In this document: positions 1 through 8,818 of the stretch, in pieces
How the letters are laid out: every line of letters begins with the position of its first letter
Numbering within the stretch: position 1 is the stretch's first letter
The notes under the pieces: model-generated
Seen by the model: the letters and a program-made list of their open reading frames with translations, nothing else
Databases searched by the model: none
Told to the model about the DNA's origin: nothing
Source of the DNA: Bacteroidetes bacterium HGW-Bacteroidetes-2
GTDB taxonomy: Bacteria > Bacteroidota > Bacteroidia > Flavobacteriales > Flavobacteriaceae
Length of the DNA stretch: 59,923 nucleotides
Assembly: GCA_002842575.1 (NCBI GenBank)
Contig: PHDJ01000015.1
Span: 1-59,923 of the forward strand
Reading direction: 5' to 3'
Program-made: the position numbers and the translations under genes

Positions 1-189
1 ACTCGCTTTTCAAAATAAAGAAAAAGAAAAAAGAGCTGAAGAGCTAGTCCTTGCAAATAAAGAACTCGCTTTTCAAAATAAAGAAAAAGAAAAAAGAGCA
101 GAAGAGCTAGTCCTTGCAAATAAAGAATTGGCATTTCAAAATGACGAAAAAGAAAAGCGGGCTGCTGAATTAATTAATGCAAACCAAGA
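1..189 (+). repeat. 63-bp tandem repeat encoding 21-residue coiled-coil units
   Basis: The unit at 1-63 recurs at 64-126 with one silent difference (gct versus gca), so 62 of 63 bases match. A third, diverged unit follows at 127-189, and the protein pattern (ELAFQNxEKEKRAxEL) continues weakly to about 310. The period is exactly 21 codons, three heptads, as expected for a coiled-coil or signalling helix. The window starts inside the array, so the full copy number is unknown. Confidence 0.9.
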
Positions 190-2320
190 ACTTATATTTC
201 AAACAAAAATAAAAGATAAACGTTCTGCCGAATTAGTGCTAGCCAATGAAGAGCTTGCCTTACAAAACATTGAGTCCATAAAACAGGAAATTACAAATAA
301 AGAACTTGAAGCCTATAACCAAGACATAAAATTAGATTCTCAATATTCTCTAAGTCTAATTGAAGCAAGTCTAGACCCTTTAGTAACCATCAGTTCTGAG
401 GGCAAGATTACCGACATGAATGAGGCTTTAACAAACATAACAGGCCTTACACGAGAAGAACTAACAGATACAGACTTTCTAGATTATTTTACTGAACCGC
501 AAAAAGCGCGCGGTGTATATCAAGAAGTATTTGCCAAAGGTTCTGTAACCAATTCACCGCTTACCCTTCGTCATAAAAACGGTAAACTTACTGATGTATT
601 ATTCAATGGATCCATTTATAAAGACGATAATGGAAATGTAGATGGGGTTGTAATTGTAGCCCGAGATGTTACAGAGCAAAAAAGAATTGCCATTGAGCTT
701 AACAAAGCAATGAAATTTGCTGAGAAAGCAACAGCACTTGCTGAGGAAGCTAAAATAAAAGCAGAAAATGCCACAACCATTGCTGAAGATGCCATGAAAG
801 CAAAACAGCAGTTTTTATCCAACATGAGTCATGAAATTCGTACCCCAATGAATGCAATTATTGGTTTCACAAAAGTGGTGATGAAAACCGATTTAACCCC
901 TAAGCAAAAAGAATATTTAAAAGCTATAAAAATAAGTGGTGATGCGCTAATTGTACTTATAAACGACATACTTGACCTCGCAAAAGTAGATGCCGGAAAA
1001 ATGGTTTTTGAGCAAATCCCATTCAAAATGTCTATGTCCATCTCAGCAATGCTTCATTTGTTTGAAACCAAAATTCAGGAAAAAAACTTAAAATTAGTAA
1101 AACTCTATGACAATAATATCCCTGAAGTTTTGGTAGGTGACCCCGTTAGATTACACCAAATTATCATGAACCTTGTAAGTAATGCCGTAAAGTTTACCTC
1201 TAAAGGAAAAATTACGGTAAGTACTAAATTAATTGAACAAGACGAACACAAAGTTACCATTGAATTTTCAGTTTCAGATACCGGCATAGGCATTCCAAAA
1301 AGCAAAATTGAAAGAATTTTTGAAAATTTTCAACAAGCCTCTAGTGGAACATCCCGCTTGTATGGTGGTACCGGTTTGGGTTTAGCCATAGTAAAACAAC
1401 TCATTGAACCGCAAGGAGGAAGTATTAGCGTAACAAGTATTGTAGACAAAGGTTCCTGTTTTACTTTTGTATTAAGCTTTCAAAAAACAAAAGCGGATGC
1501 CGCTTTAGAAATGGAACTTGTAGAATTAGATACAGACTTAATGAATATTAAAGTATTGGTAGTTGAGGACATTGCACTCAATCAATTATTAATGAGAACC
1601 CTTTTAGATGATTTTGGATTTGAATGTGATATTGCCGCAAATGGCATTATTGCTATTGAAAAAATGCAAACAAAACCCTACGATCTTATTTTGATGGATT
1701 TGCAAATGCCAGAAATGAATGGCTTTGAAGCTACCGAATATATTAGAAACCACATGAAATCTAAGGTGCCAATCATCGCCTTAACTGCAGATGTTACAAC
1801 GGTTGACCTAGCTAAATGCAAATCTGTAGGAATGGATGACTATATTGCAAAACCAGTTGATGAAAGATTATTGTACAGCAAAATGGTAGGCTTTTTAAAA
1901 AAAACACCCATCACAAAAGTTGCAAATACAAGTGAATTGATTAAAATTATAAAAATTAAATGTACCAACTTAAATTATTTGAATGTAAGGACTAAATCAA
2001 ATCGAGTGCTGATGATGGAAATGATTTCACTTTATCTAGAACAAACACCTCCATTAATCACCTCCATGCGACAAAGTCTTAGCAAGAAAGATTGGAAATC
2101 GCTCCATGCCTCAATGCATAAAATAATTCCTTCGTTTTCCATAATGGGCATAAGCGTTGATTATGAAAACATGGCTAGAAAGGTTCAGGAATACGCAAGT
2201 ACTCAAGAACAAACAGAAGGAATAGCAGACCTAGTGACACAAATAGAAAACGTTTGTATGCAAGCCTGCGATGAATTAAAAGTAGAACTTAATGCATTTA
2301 AAAATAATACAAATGGATAA
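2..2320 (+). CDS. Hybrid sensor histidine kinase with HPt domain, 5' partial
   Basis: The reading frame is open to the left edge of the window, so the N-terminus and any upstream sensor are missing; the TTG at 128 is only an internal Leu codon. Visible in order are charged 21-residue repeats of coiled-coil type (to about 310), a PAS domain (about 350-690), an Ala/Glu-rich helix, HisKA with the phospho-acceptor motif SHEIRTPMN (His codon 830-832), a HATPase domain with N box NLVSNAVKF, DTGIGI and GGTGLGLAI, a receiver domain with LMDLQMPEMNG (Asp codon 1697-1699) and the conserved Lys in IAKPVD, and a C-terminal HPt-like domain with MHKIIPSFSIMG (His codon 2117-2119). This is the architecture of an Arc/Bar-type His-Asp-His relay. 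The final phosphate acceptor may be the receiver protein encoded next, whose start overlaps this stop codon. The signal sensed cannot be told from what is visible. Confidence 0.93.
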   Translation, partial: LAFQNKEKEKRAEELVLANKELAFQNKEKEKRAEELVLANKELAFQNDEKEKRAAELINANQELIFQTKIKDKRSAELVLANEELALQNIESIKQEITNKELEAYNQDIKLDSQYSLSLIEASLDPLVTISSEGKITDMNEALTNITGLTREELTDTDFLDYFTEPQKARGVYQEVFAKGSVTNSPLTLRHKNGKLTDVLFNGSIYKDDNGNVDGVVIVARDVTEQKRIAIELNKAMKFAEKATALAEEAKIKAENATTIAEDAMKAKQQFLSNMSHEIRTPMNAIIGFTKVVMKTDLTPKQKEYLKAIKISGDALIVLINDILDLAKVDAGKMVFEQIPFKMSMSISAMLHLFETKIQEKNLKLVKLYDNNIPEVLVGDPVRLHQIIMNLVSNAVKFTSKGKITVSTKLIEQDEHKVTIEFSVSDTGIGIPKSKIERIFENFQQASSGTSRLYGGTGLGLAIVKQLIEPQGGSISVTSIVDKGSCFTFVLSFQKTKADAALEMELVELDTDLMNIKVLVVEDIALNQLLMRTLLDDFGFECDIAANGIIAIEKMQTKPYDLILMDLQMPEMNGFEATEYIRNHMKSKVPIIALTADVTTVDLAKCKSVGMDDYIAKPVDERLLYSKMVGFLKKTPITKVANTSELIKIIKIKCTNLNYLNVRTKSNRVLMMEMISLYLEQTPPLITSMRQSLSKKDWKSLHASMHKIIPSFSIMGISVDYENMARKVQEYASTQEQTEGIADLVTQIENVCMQACDELKVELNAFKNNTNG

Positions 2321-2768
2321 TAGAAGCAAAAACCCTCTACAGTCAAGTAAGATTAAACTTTTTCTGGTAGATGACGACGCTGTATCGCTAAAATTATTAG
2401 AAATTGAATTTCTTCAACATGGCGATTTTATTATTGAAACCTACCCAACAGGAGAACTTTGTATAGAAAATTTAGCCCACAATCCAGATGTCATTATTTT
2501 AGATTATTATCTAGATGGCGTAGAAAAAAATGCGATGAACGGCATAGAAACCCTAGACAAAATAAAAGCATCACACCCAGATATACCTGTAGTTATGCTA
2601 TCTTCACAAGATAAAATCGATATTGCCATAAGCTGTATGCACCACGGTGCTTATGATTATGTAGTAAAAAGCGAAACCGCCTTTATCCGTTTACAAAAAA
2701 TTATTTCTTCCATTTTTAGTTTTAAGAGAATAGAAAAACAATTAAATTGGTATATGGAACGAATGTAA
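2313..2768 (+). CDS. Single-domain response regulator (receiver only)
   Basis: This is a CheY-like receiver of about 150 residues with no output domain. The acidic pocket is LVDDD (Asp20-22), the likely phospho-acceptor is Asp64 in IILDYYLDG, the Ser pair at 97-98 fits the Thr/Ser position, and Lys119 in YVVKS is the conserved lysine. I chose the ATG at 2313, which overlaps the TAA stop of the kinase and implies translational coupling. An in-frame ATG at 2292 would add seven residues inside the kinase gene. The gene order suggests that it receives phosphate from the kinase HPt domain, which is an inference. A receiver without an effector domain usually acts by protein contact or as a phosphate sink. 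Confidence 0.88.
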   Translation: MDNRSKNPLQSSKIKLFLVDDDAVSLKLLEIEFLQHGDFIIETYPTGELCIENLAHNPDVIILDYYLDGVEKNAMNGIETLDKIKASHPDIPVVMLSSQDKIDIAISCMHHGAYDYVVKSETAFIRLQKIISSIFSFKRIEKQLNWYMERM

Positions 2769-2831
2769 TGCCACTTCAAAAATAATATCACTGAAAAAGC
2801 TGGAAAGAAAAGCAATATCAAATTCTCTCCT

Positions 2832-2860
2832 TTGCATTACCATCCTTTTTAATACCTTTG
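2832..2860 (+). promoter_or_regulatory. Predicted Bacteroidota promoter for yicC-gmk-nadD
   Basis: TTG at 2832-2834 and TACCTTTG at 2853-2860 are separated by 18 bases, matching the TTG / TAnnTTTG sigma pattern known for Bacteroidota. Transcription would begin near 2866, about 15 bases before the yicC start codon. Confidence 0.6.
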
Positions 2861-2880
2861 CAAAACTATAAAATAAAACT

Positions 2881-3738
2881 ATGATACAATCCATGACGGG
2901 TTTTGGGAAAGCAATTAAACAACTTCCTAACAAAAAAATAACCATAGAAATAAAGTCATTAAACTCAAAAAGTTTAGACTTAAATACCCGTATTCCTTCC
3001 TCCTACAGAGAAAAAGATTTGGCACTTCGAAGCCTAATAGCACAAGCCCTAGAGCGCGGAAAAGTAGATTATAGTTTATACATTGAACTCAACGGTGAAG
3101 AAACTTCAACGCAAATAAATATTCCGGTGGTGGATGAATACATCAAACAACTAAGTATGGTTGTAAATGGCGACCGCACCGAATTACTCAAAATGGCAAT
3201 AAGAATGCCAGATGCCTTAAAAACCGAACGGGAAGAAATTGATGAGGAAGAATATAACCACATAGTAATAGCCACTAATGACGCTTTAAAAGCAATAAAT
3301 CTTTATCGGTTAGACGAGGGAAAAGTGCTGGCACAAGACATTCAACTACGCATTTCTAACATTTCCAAACTACTACAACAAGTGATTACCATAGACCCAG
3401 AGCGCATTGTCGGAGTAAAAGAACGACTAAGAAAAGCCGTTAGCGATCTAAAAGAGCAAGTAGATGAAAATCGCTTTGAGCAAGAATTAATCTATTACCT
3501 AGAAAAATATGATATCACCGAAGAAAAAGTACGCCTAGAAAACCATTTAAACTACTTTACCCAAGCCATCAACTCTGACGATTCTAACGGTAAAAAATTA
3601 GGTTTTATCTCACAAGAAATAGGTAGAGAAATAAACACTATCGGCTCCAAATCTAATTTTGCCACTATGCAACAAATAGTAGTGCAAATGAAAGACGAGC
3701 TCGAAAAAATAAAAGAGCAATTGCTAAATGTATTATAA
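2881..3738 (+). CDS. yicC: YicC/YloC family endoribonuclease
   Basis: The protein starts with the hallmark MIQSMTGFGKA of the YicC/YloC family and has the usual length (285 residues). It ends in the family's conserved region with KLGFISQEIGREINTIGSK. Members are described as endoribonucleases acting on RNA, including small-RNA turnover in E. coli; the role in flavobacteria is not established. No signal peptide or membrane segment is seen, so it should be cytosolic. Its stop overlaps the gmk start (TAATG), so the two are probably translated together. A TTG/TAnnTTTG promoter lies just upstream. The yicC-gmk order is common in Bacteroidota and elsewhere. Confidence 0.93.
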   Translation: MIQSMTGFGKAIKQLPNKKITIEIKSLNSKSLDLNTRIPSSYREKDLALRSLIAQALERGKVDYSLYIELNGEETSTQINIPVVDEYIKQLSMVVNGDRTELLKMAIRMPDALKTEREEIDEEEYNHIVIATNDALKAINLYRLDEGKVLAQDIQLRISNISKLLQQVITIDPERIVGVKERLRKAVSDLKEQVDENRFEQELIYYLEKYDITEEKVRLENHLNYFTQAINSDDSNGKKLGFISQEIGREINTIGSKSNFATMQQIVVQMKDELEKIKEQLLNVL

Positions 3739-4313
3739 TGGAAAAACAGGGTAAACTTATTGTTTTTTCAGCACCTTCCGGCTCAGGAAAAACTACAATT
3801 GTACAACATTTGCTTGCTCAAAACGATTTGAATTTAGAGTTTTCAATATCTGCTACTTCCAGAGAGCCAAGAGGCGATGAAGTAGATGGAAAACACTACT
3901 ATTTTATTTCTTTTAAAGAATTTAAACAACACATAAAAAATGACGATTTTCTAGAATGGGAAGAAGTGTATCGCGACAATTTTTATGGCACTTTAAAAAG
4001 CGAAATTGTACGTATCTGGCAAAAAGAAAAAAATGTGATTTTTGACATAGACGTCGTTGGCGGATTGCGAATCAAAAAAAAATATCCAGAAAAAACCCTT
4101 GCAGTTTTTGTAAAACCACCAAGTGTGGACGAGCTAAAACGCCGTTTAAAAGAGCGCAAAACTGAAAGCGATGACAAAATTAATATGCGCATTGCTAAAG
4201 CTTCTATTGAACTTGCCACAGCACCACAATTTGACTATATTATAGAAAATAACGACCTAAAAATTGCATTACAAGAAGCCCGAGATTTAGTTAAAAAGTT
4301 TATAGAAAAGTAA
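3738..4313 (+). CDS. gmk: Guanylate kinase
   Basis: Guanylate kinase phosphorylates GMP to GDP using ATP in purine nucleotide synthesis and recycling. The P-loop APSGSGKT is at residues 12-19, followed by the GMP-binding region with TSREPRGDEVDGKHYYF and the core stretch VIFDIDVVGG. The length of 191 residues is normal for the soluble bacterial enzyme. The ATG overlaps the yicC stop codon by one base, and nadD follows 18 bases downstream, so it is the middle gene of a three-gene unit. Confidence 0.97.
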   Translation: MEKQGKLIVFSAPSGSGKTTIVQHLLAQNDLNLEFSISATSREPRGDEVDGKHYYFISFKEFKQHIKNDDFLEWEEVYRDNFYGTLKSEIVRIWQKEKNVIFDIDVVGGLRIKKKYPEKTLAVFVKPPSVDELKRRLKERKTESDDKINMRIAKASIELATAPQFDYIIENNDLKIALQEARDLVKKFIEK

Positions 4314-4331
4314 TCTACTAGCAGAAAAGTG

Positions 4332-4916
4332 ATGAAAAAAATAGGTTTGTATTTTGGCACCTTTAACCCAATTCACATTGGGCATCTTATTATAGCAAAT
4401 CATATCGCAGAGCATACAGATATAGATGAATTGTGGTTAGTGATTACACCTCATAACCCTTTTAAGAAAAAAAAGACCTTGCTAGAGGACCATCACCGTT
4501 TAGAATTAGTTCGCCGCGCTTGTGAAGGCTATGAAAAATTAAAGCCGAGTGCCATTGAATTTAAACTTCCTCAACCCAATTATACCGTTAATACCTTAGC
4601 ACATTTAACCGACACCTATCCCAAGTACAAATTTTCGTTAATCATGGGAGAAGACAACTTAAAGAGTTTTCATAAATGGAAAAACTATGAGATTATCTTA
4701 CAAAACCATGATATATATGTTTACCCTCGTATTGCTAATGGCGAAGTGGATGCGTTATTTTCAAAACACCCAAAAATTCATCACATAGATGCCCCCATTA
4801 TGGAAATTTCTTCTACAAGTATTCGAAAGTCAATAAAAGAAGGAAAAAATATTATGCCGCTGCTTCCTGAAGCAGTGTGGAAATACATAGATGAAATGAA
4901 TTTTTACAGAAAATAA
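4332..4916 (+). CDS. nadD: Nicotinate-nucleotide adenylyltransferase
   Basis: This enzyme makes deamido-NAD from nicotinate mononucleotide and ATP, a step of NAD synthesis. The nucleotidyltransferase signature GTFNPIHIGH is at residues 9-18, and the second motif ISSTSIRKSI lies near the C-terminus. The length of about 194 residues fits NadD. I chose the ATG at 4332; a GTG at 4329 is directly before it in the same frame. It is the last gene of the yicC-gmk-nadD group and is followed by a possible terminator hairpin. Confidence 0.95.
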   Translation: MKKIGLYFGTFNPIHIGHLIIANHIAEHTDIDELWLVITPHNPFKKKKTLLEDHHRLELVRRACEGYEKLKPSAIEFKLPQPNYTVNTLAHLTDTYPKYKFSLIMGEDNLKSFHKWKNYEIILQNHDIYVYPRIANGEVDALFSKHPKIHHIDAPIMEISSTSIRKSIKEGKNIMPLLPEAVWKYIDEMNFYRK

Positions 4917-4930
4917 TTAAAAAATAAAAA

Positions 4931-4957
4931 CCGCTCCAGTTACATAAACAAGAGCGG
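4931..4957 (+). terminator. Possible terminator after nadD
   Basis: CCGCTC (4931-4936) and GAGCGG (4952-4957) can form a 6-bp GC-rich stem with a 15-base loop, 15 bases after the nadD stop. Only a weak T tract (CTTTC) follows, so the terminator is tentative. Confidence 0.45.
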
Positions 4958-5131
4958 CTTTCAAACTAAATAACCAACCAAAAAACCTATACATAGTTTC
5001 CAAAATATTGAAAAAACTATCTTGGTTTCCTTTCATTATAACGCCAGATACAATTGCTAGATTGTACCTAAAATGCTAATTCGATGTTAAATTATACTTC
5101 TCAAAATTTTCAAAAAGACATCCCAAAAAGC

Positions 5132-5139
5132 TACCTTTG
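5132..5139 (+). promoter_or_regulatory. Possible -7 box upstream of gpsA
   Basis: TACCTTTG matches TAnnTTTG and lies 49 bases before the gpsA ATG. No clear TTG is found at the expected distance upstream, so support is partial. The rest of the 272-base gap holds nothing else I can name. Confidence 0.4.
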
Positions 5140-5188
5140 CAAAAGCGTATAAAATGTGTGCATTTGTTTTTTATAGAATACTGAATTT

Positions 5189-6184
5189 ATGAAGGAACAT
5201 CCAAAATTTGCCGTTATTGGCGGTGGTAGCTGGGCTACTGCTATAGTAAAAATGCTATGTGAAAATCTAGATACTGTGGGCTGGTATATGCGAAGTGCTT
5301 ATGCCTTAGAACACATCAAGAAAGAGGGCTATAATCCTAATTATTTAAGCTCCGTTGCATTTAATAATGCCAAACTTGGGCTTAGCAACGACATCAACAC
5401 AACCATAGCTGCAGCAGATATTATCATTTTTGCAATTCCATCGGCATTTTTAAAAGGCGAATTAGACAAACTTAAGGTTTCGTTAGAGGGGAAAATACTA
5501 TTTTCTGCTATTAAAGGAATTGTTCCTGAAACTAGCCTTATTGTAGGACAACATTTTCACAAATATTTCAATATTCCTATGGAAAATATTGGCGTACTTA
5601 CCGGACCCTGTCATGCAGAGGAAGTAGCTCTTGAACGTTTATCTTATTTAACCCTAGCTTGCTCTGACAAAGAAAAAGCAAAACTTGTAGCAAAATACAT
5701 AAGTAGCAATACCATTAAAACCACCATTAGCGATGATGTTATTGGCACTGAATATGCTGCAATGCTAAAAAATATTTTTGCTATTGCAGCGGGTATTGCC
5801 CACGGTTTAGGGTATGGAGATAACTTTCAAAGTGTATTGATGAGTAATGCCATCAGGGAAATGAAAAAATTTATTCGTAAGGTGTATAAAATGAAGCGTA
5901 ATATAAATGACTCCGCTTATTTAGGTGACTTATTAGTTACCGGTTATTCTACCTTCAGCCGAAACCGTATGTTTGGCAATATGATAGGAAAAGGATATAC
6001 CGTAAAAAGTGCACAAATGGAAATGAGCATGGTGGCCGAAGGGTATTATGCAACAAAAAGTGCTTGGTTGCTCAATCAAGAGAAAAAAGCAAAAACTCCA
6101 ATTATAGATGCTGTTTATGAAATTCTTTATGAAAATAAAGACCCGAAAAAGGTGTTTAAAAAGCTCACCGAAAAATTAAATTAA
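5189..6184 (+). CDS. gpsA: Glycerol-3-phosphate dehydrogenase [NAD(P)+]
   Basis: GpsA reduces dihydroxyacetone phosphate to sn-glycerol 3-phosphate, the backbone of phospholipids. The N-terminal Rossmann motif is GGGSWAT (residues 11-17), where most homologues have GGGSWGT. The conserved GP motif appears in VLTGPCHAEEVA, and the catalytic Lys region in YAAMLKNIFAIAAGIAHG. The length of 331 residues is normal. It stands alone on the plus strand, with a putative TACCTTTG box upstream. Its stop codon overlaps the stop codon of the convergent gene on the other strand. Confidence 0.95.
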   Translation: MKEHPKFAVIGGGSWATAIVKMLCENLDTVGWYMRSAYALEHIKKEGYNPNYLSSVAFNNAKLGLSNDINTTIAAADIIIFAIPSAFLKGELDKLKVSLEGKILFSAIKGIVPETSLIVGQHFHKYFNIPMENIGVLTGPCHAEEVALERLSYLTLACSDKEKAKLVAKYISSNTIKTTISDDVIGTEYAAMLKNIFAIAAGIAHGLGYGDNFQSVLMSNAIREMKKFIRKVYKMKRNINDSAYLGDLLVTGYSTFSRNRMFGNMIGKGYTVKSAQMEMSMVAEGYYATKSAWLLNQEKKAKTPIIDAVYEILYENKDPKKVFKKLTEKLN

Positions 6185-6576
6185 TTTGCCAAAACACCCT
6201 CTGTATCTAAAAGTGGGATTTTTTGAAGATTTTTTTCTGAAATGGAGTTGGGAGTAAAAATAAAGTTCTTATCATAAAGGGTTTCTCCTATAAAATAGGT
6301 TACTAAAAATTCATTGGTAAAGGAAAAAACCTCCTCCATTAGTAACTCAATTTTCTTAAAGGATTTTGGTGAGATAACACCAAATGCATGACGCAAGGTT
6401 GCCGTTTTTTGATTTTTATTATTGCCTCTTGAAACAACCATGGTTATTTCTAATGACTTATCGCTGTCATTAATTAAATACGCAAACCAACTTTTTGACA
6501 AAAAATTTGTATCCCATTCCTTTACAGCAGCAATATAAACACCTTTTACCTCTGGTATTTCAATGTCCTTTCGCAT
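6181..6576 (-). CDS. Conserved small protein downstream of pheS, function unknown
   Basis: This 131-residue protein has no signal peptide, membrane span or catalytic motif that I recognise. It is mildly basic with mixed alpha/beta character and contains KSWFAYLINDSDKSLEITMVVSRG. It begins three bases after the pheS stop on the same strand, so it is almost certainly co-transcribed with pheS. I believe similar proteins accompany pheS in related genomes, but I cannot check this here. A link to translation is only suggested by position. Its stop codon overlaps that of gpsA on the opposite strand, leaving no room for a terminator between them. Confidence 0.75.
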   Translation of the reverse strand: MRKDIEIPEVKGVYIAAVKEWDTNFLSKSWFAYLINDSDKSLEITMVVSRGNNKNQKTATLRHAFGVISPKSFKKIELLMEEVFSFTNEFLVTYFIGETLYDKNFIFTPNSISEKNLQKIPLLDTEGVLAN

Positions 6577-6579
6577 AGA

Positions 6580-7602
6580 TTAAAGAGCATTTTTAAATTG
6601 TTCTAAAAACCGAAGATCGTTTTCATAAAACATTCTAATATCGCCAATTTGATACAGTAACATGGCAATGCGTTCTATGCCCATACCAAAAGCAAACCCG
6701 CTGTAAATTTCAGGATCAATACCACAGTTTTTTAACACATTAGGATCTACCATGCCACAACCCATAATTTCTAACCAGCCAGTTCCTTTGGTGATTCGGT
6801 AATCGGTTTCTGTTTCTAAGCCCCAATAAATATCAACCTCTGCACTTGGCTCGGTAAATGGAAAATAAGAAGGACGAAGTCGTATTTTTGATTTTCCAAA
6901 CATTTCAGTACAAAAGTATATAAGTGTTTGTTTTAAATCTGCAAAGGAAACGTCTTTGTCAATATATAGTCCTTCCACTTGGTGAAAAATACAATGAGAA
7001 CGAGCAGAAATAGCTTCATTTCGAAAAACTCTTCCGGGAGAAATTGTACGTATTGGGGGTTGATTATTTTCCATATATCGCACCTGTACTGAAGAAGTAT
7101 GAGTACGCAAAAGCACATCCGGATTGGTTTGAACAAAAAAGGTGTCTTGCATGTCTCTGGCTGGGTGGTATTCAGGCAGATTTAATGCCGTAAAGTTATG
7201 CCAGTCATCTTCTATTTCTGGGCCTTCAGACACATTAAACCCTATTCTGGAAAACACTTCGGTTATTCTGTTTTTTACTATAGAAATTGGGTGTCTTGCC
7301 CCAATGTTAATAGGTTCGCCTGGGCGAGTTAAATCGCCATAAACACCTTTTTCTACTACTTGGCTTTCTAATTCTGCCTTTAACGCATCTACTTTATCTT
7401 GGGTAACTTGTTTTAGCTTATTAATTGTTTGCCCGAAGGCTTTTTTTTGTTCATTTGGCACCTCTTTAAAAGCCGTAAAAAAATCATTAAGCAACCCTTT
7501 TTTTCCAAGGTATTTAATACGGAAATCTTCTATTTCTTGAGGGGTTGTTGCTGTAAATAGTTGAGCTTCGTTTATGGCTTTGTTTATTTTATCCAACATC
7601 AT
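6580..7602 (-). CDS. pheS: Phenylalanine-tRNA ligase alpha subunit
   Basis: This is the catalytic alpha subunit of the alpha2-beta2 phenylalanyl-tRNA synthetase. An N-terminal helical tRNA-binding arm covers about the first 90 residues. The class II core follows, with motif 2 in GRVFRNEAISARSHCIFHQ, the FTEPSAEVDI strand, GTGWLEIMGCGMV, and motif 3 in GFAFGMGIERIAMLLYQI. The length of 340 residues is typical. Two adjacent ATG codons (7600-7602 and 7597-7599) could start it. The beta subunit gene pheT is not in this window, so the subunits are encoded apart. Confidence 0.97.
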   Translation of the reverse strand: MMLDKINKAINEAQLFTATTPQEIEDFRIKYLGKKGLLNDFFTAFKEVPNEQKKAFGQTINKLKQVTQDKVDALKAELESQVVEKGVYGDLTRPGEPINIGARHPISIVKNRITEVFSRIGFNVSEGPEIEDDWHNFTALNLPEYHPARDMQDTFFVQTNPDVLLRTHTSSVQVRYMENNQPPIRTISPGRVFRNEAISARSHCIFHQVEGLYIDKDVSFADLKQTLIYFCTEMFGKSKIRLRPSYFPFTEPSAEVDIYWGLETETDYRITKGTGWLEIMGCGMVDPNVLKNCGIDPEIYSGFAFGMGIERIAMLLYQIGDIRMFYENDLRFLEQFKNAL

Positions 7603-7753
7603 AATACTGCGGTTTAAGCGAGGGGGTAAATTTAGGAAAAAATATATATTTAGTTACTGTTTATTTATAGCAAGATTCATTGAATTTTGCTTTGTGCCAA
7701 ATCCGTTTTTGTTTAATATAGGGTCTAAAAGCGCAGTGTGCATTTTAAAATGG

Positions 7754-8110
7754 TTATAAAATAATTTCTTTTTCTACAAAATAGGTGACAATTGCTTCTT
7801 TCATCAACACAGACTGTTCGCCAGCTTTTAGGGTAGGTAGTTGCTCTTTTACTATGTAATGAGGCCAGCCATCTTCATCTTGATAATCAAACTCATAGTA
7901 GCCATAGGGTTCTAATAATCTGCAAATGGCTATGTGCATTAAATCCAGTTTTTCATCTTTTTTAAATTTCCTGTCTAATTTTCCGAATTCTTGTAAGCCT
8001 ACTAGAAAAATAATGGCATCTAAATCCATTGATTCTCCATCTGCAAATTTATTACTAAGTAATTTTACTAAGGTTTCCCAGCGTAGTTTTAATTGTTCGT
8101 CTCTAGCCAT
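7754..8110 (-). CDS. Conserved hypothetical protein
   Basis: This 118-residue soluble protein starts MARDEQLKLRWETLVKLL and is rich in acidic residues and aromatics (EPYGYYEFDYQDEDGWPHY). No domain is recognised. It lies on the same strand as pheS but 151 bases upstream of it, so it may or may not share a transcript. The composition and clean start support a real gene. It looks like a small protein conserved within Bacteroidota, but that is an impression and not a search result. Confidence 0.7.
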   Translation of the reverse strand: MARDEQLKLRWETLVKLLSNKFADGESMDLDAIIFLVGLQEFGKLDRKFKKDEKLDLMHIAICRLLEPYGYYEFDYQDEDGWPHYIVKEQLPTLKAGEQSVLMKEAIVTYFVEKEIIL

Positions 8111-8265
8111 TTTTATTAATGGTTAATTATAATTAGTAAATAGTATTTTCTTAATTCTAAAAATAGAAGGCAATTATTTTTCTAAAAAAATTCTAATTTT
8201 AAGTTTACAAAGATACAAAGCACAATTTCTACAATTTACTATATTTACCCTAAATTGATAGGTAG

Positions 8266-8814
8266 ATGAATAGTATAGATGTTATAATTGGTGTTTTTCT
8301 TGTACTTGGAGTGATACAAGGGCTTAGAAATGGTTTTTTAATTGAACTTTCGTCACTTATTGGACTTGTTTTAGGAGTGTGGGGAGCTATTTATTTTTCA
8401 CATTTTGCGTCTGACTTACTTATAAAGTATACCGATTGGGAGGAACAAACTATAAATTTAGCCGCCTTTGCTATTACTTTTATTGGGATTGTAATGCTAG
8501 TTTCTCTTTTGTCAAGGGCATTAACTAAAGTTGCATCTTTTGCAGCATTAGGGATGTTAAACAGATTGCTTGGTGGTATTTTCGGTTTTTTAAAAATGGC
8601 TTTTTTTGCTAGCGTTTTGATGCTTTTTACAAATTCATTAGGAAAGGAAATTGCCTTTTTATCACAAGAAAAAAAGGAAGCATCCATGCTTTATAAACCA
8701 ATAGAATCTATTGCTCCAATGGTGCTTCCTAAATTATTAAAAGAATATCAAGAATACTTTCCTGAAAAAAACAAGGAAGATTCCCCCTTAAACTCAGGAG
8801 ATAACTCTCTATAA
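8266..8814 (+). CDS. CvpA family membrane protein
   Basis: The protein is 182 residues with about four hydrophobic segments in the first 130 residues, starting DVIIGVFLVLGVIQGLRNGF, a pattern typical of the CvpA family (colicin V production protein homologues). A charged tail of about 40 residues follows (EKNKEDSPLNSGDN). CvpA proteins sit in the inner membrane; their biochemical role is not settled and they affect envelope stress tolerance and colicin V export in E. coli. The gene is divergent from the hypothetical gene to its left. It converges on the carbonic anhydrase gene, with only four bases between the stops. Confidence 0.85.
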   Translation: MNSIDVIIGVFLVLGVIQGLRNGFLIELSSLIGLVLGVWGAIYFSHFASDLLIKYTDWEEQTINLAAFAITFIGIVMLVSLLSRALTKVASFAALGMLNRLLGGIFGFLKMAFFASVLMLFTNSLGKEIAFLSQEKKEASMLYKPIESIAPMVLPKLLKEYQEYFPEKNKEDSPLNSGDNSL

Positions 8815-8818
8815 ATTA

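Noticed and set aside
128-130. TTG as start of the histidine kinase
   Set aside because: The frame is open to the left edge and the repeat pattern continues upstream, so this is an internal Leu codon.
1-189. 63-bp repeats as a CRISPR array
   Set aside because: They are directly adjacent without spacers and lie in an open coding frame.
7574-7759. 61-codon plus-strand frame over the pheS start and the following gap
   Set aside because: It overlaps the start of pheS in antisense, has no good start context and an implausible composition.
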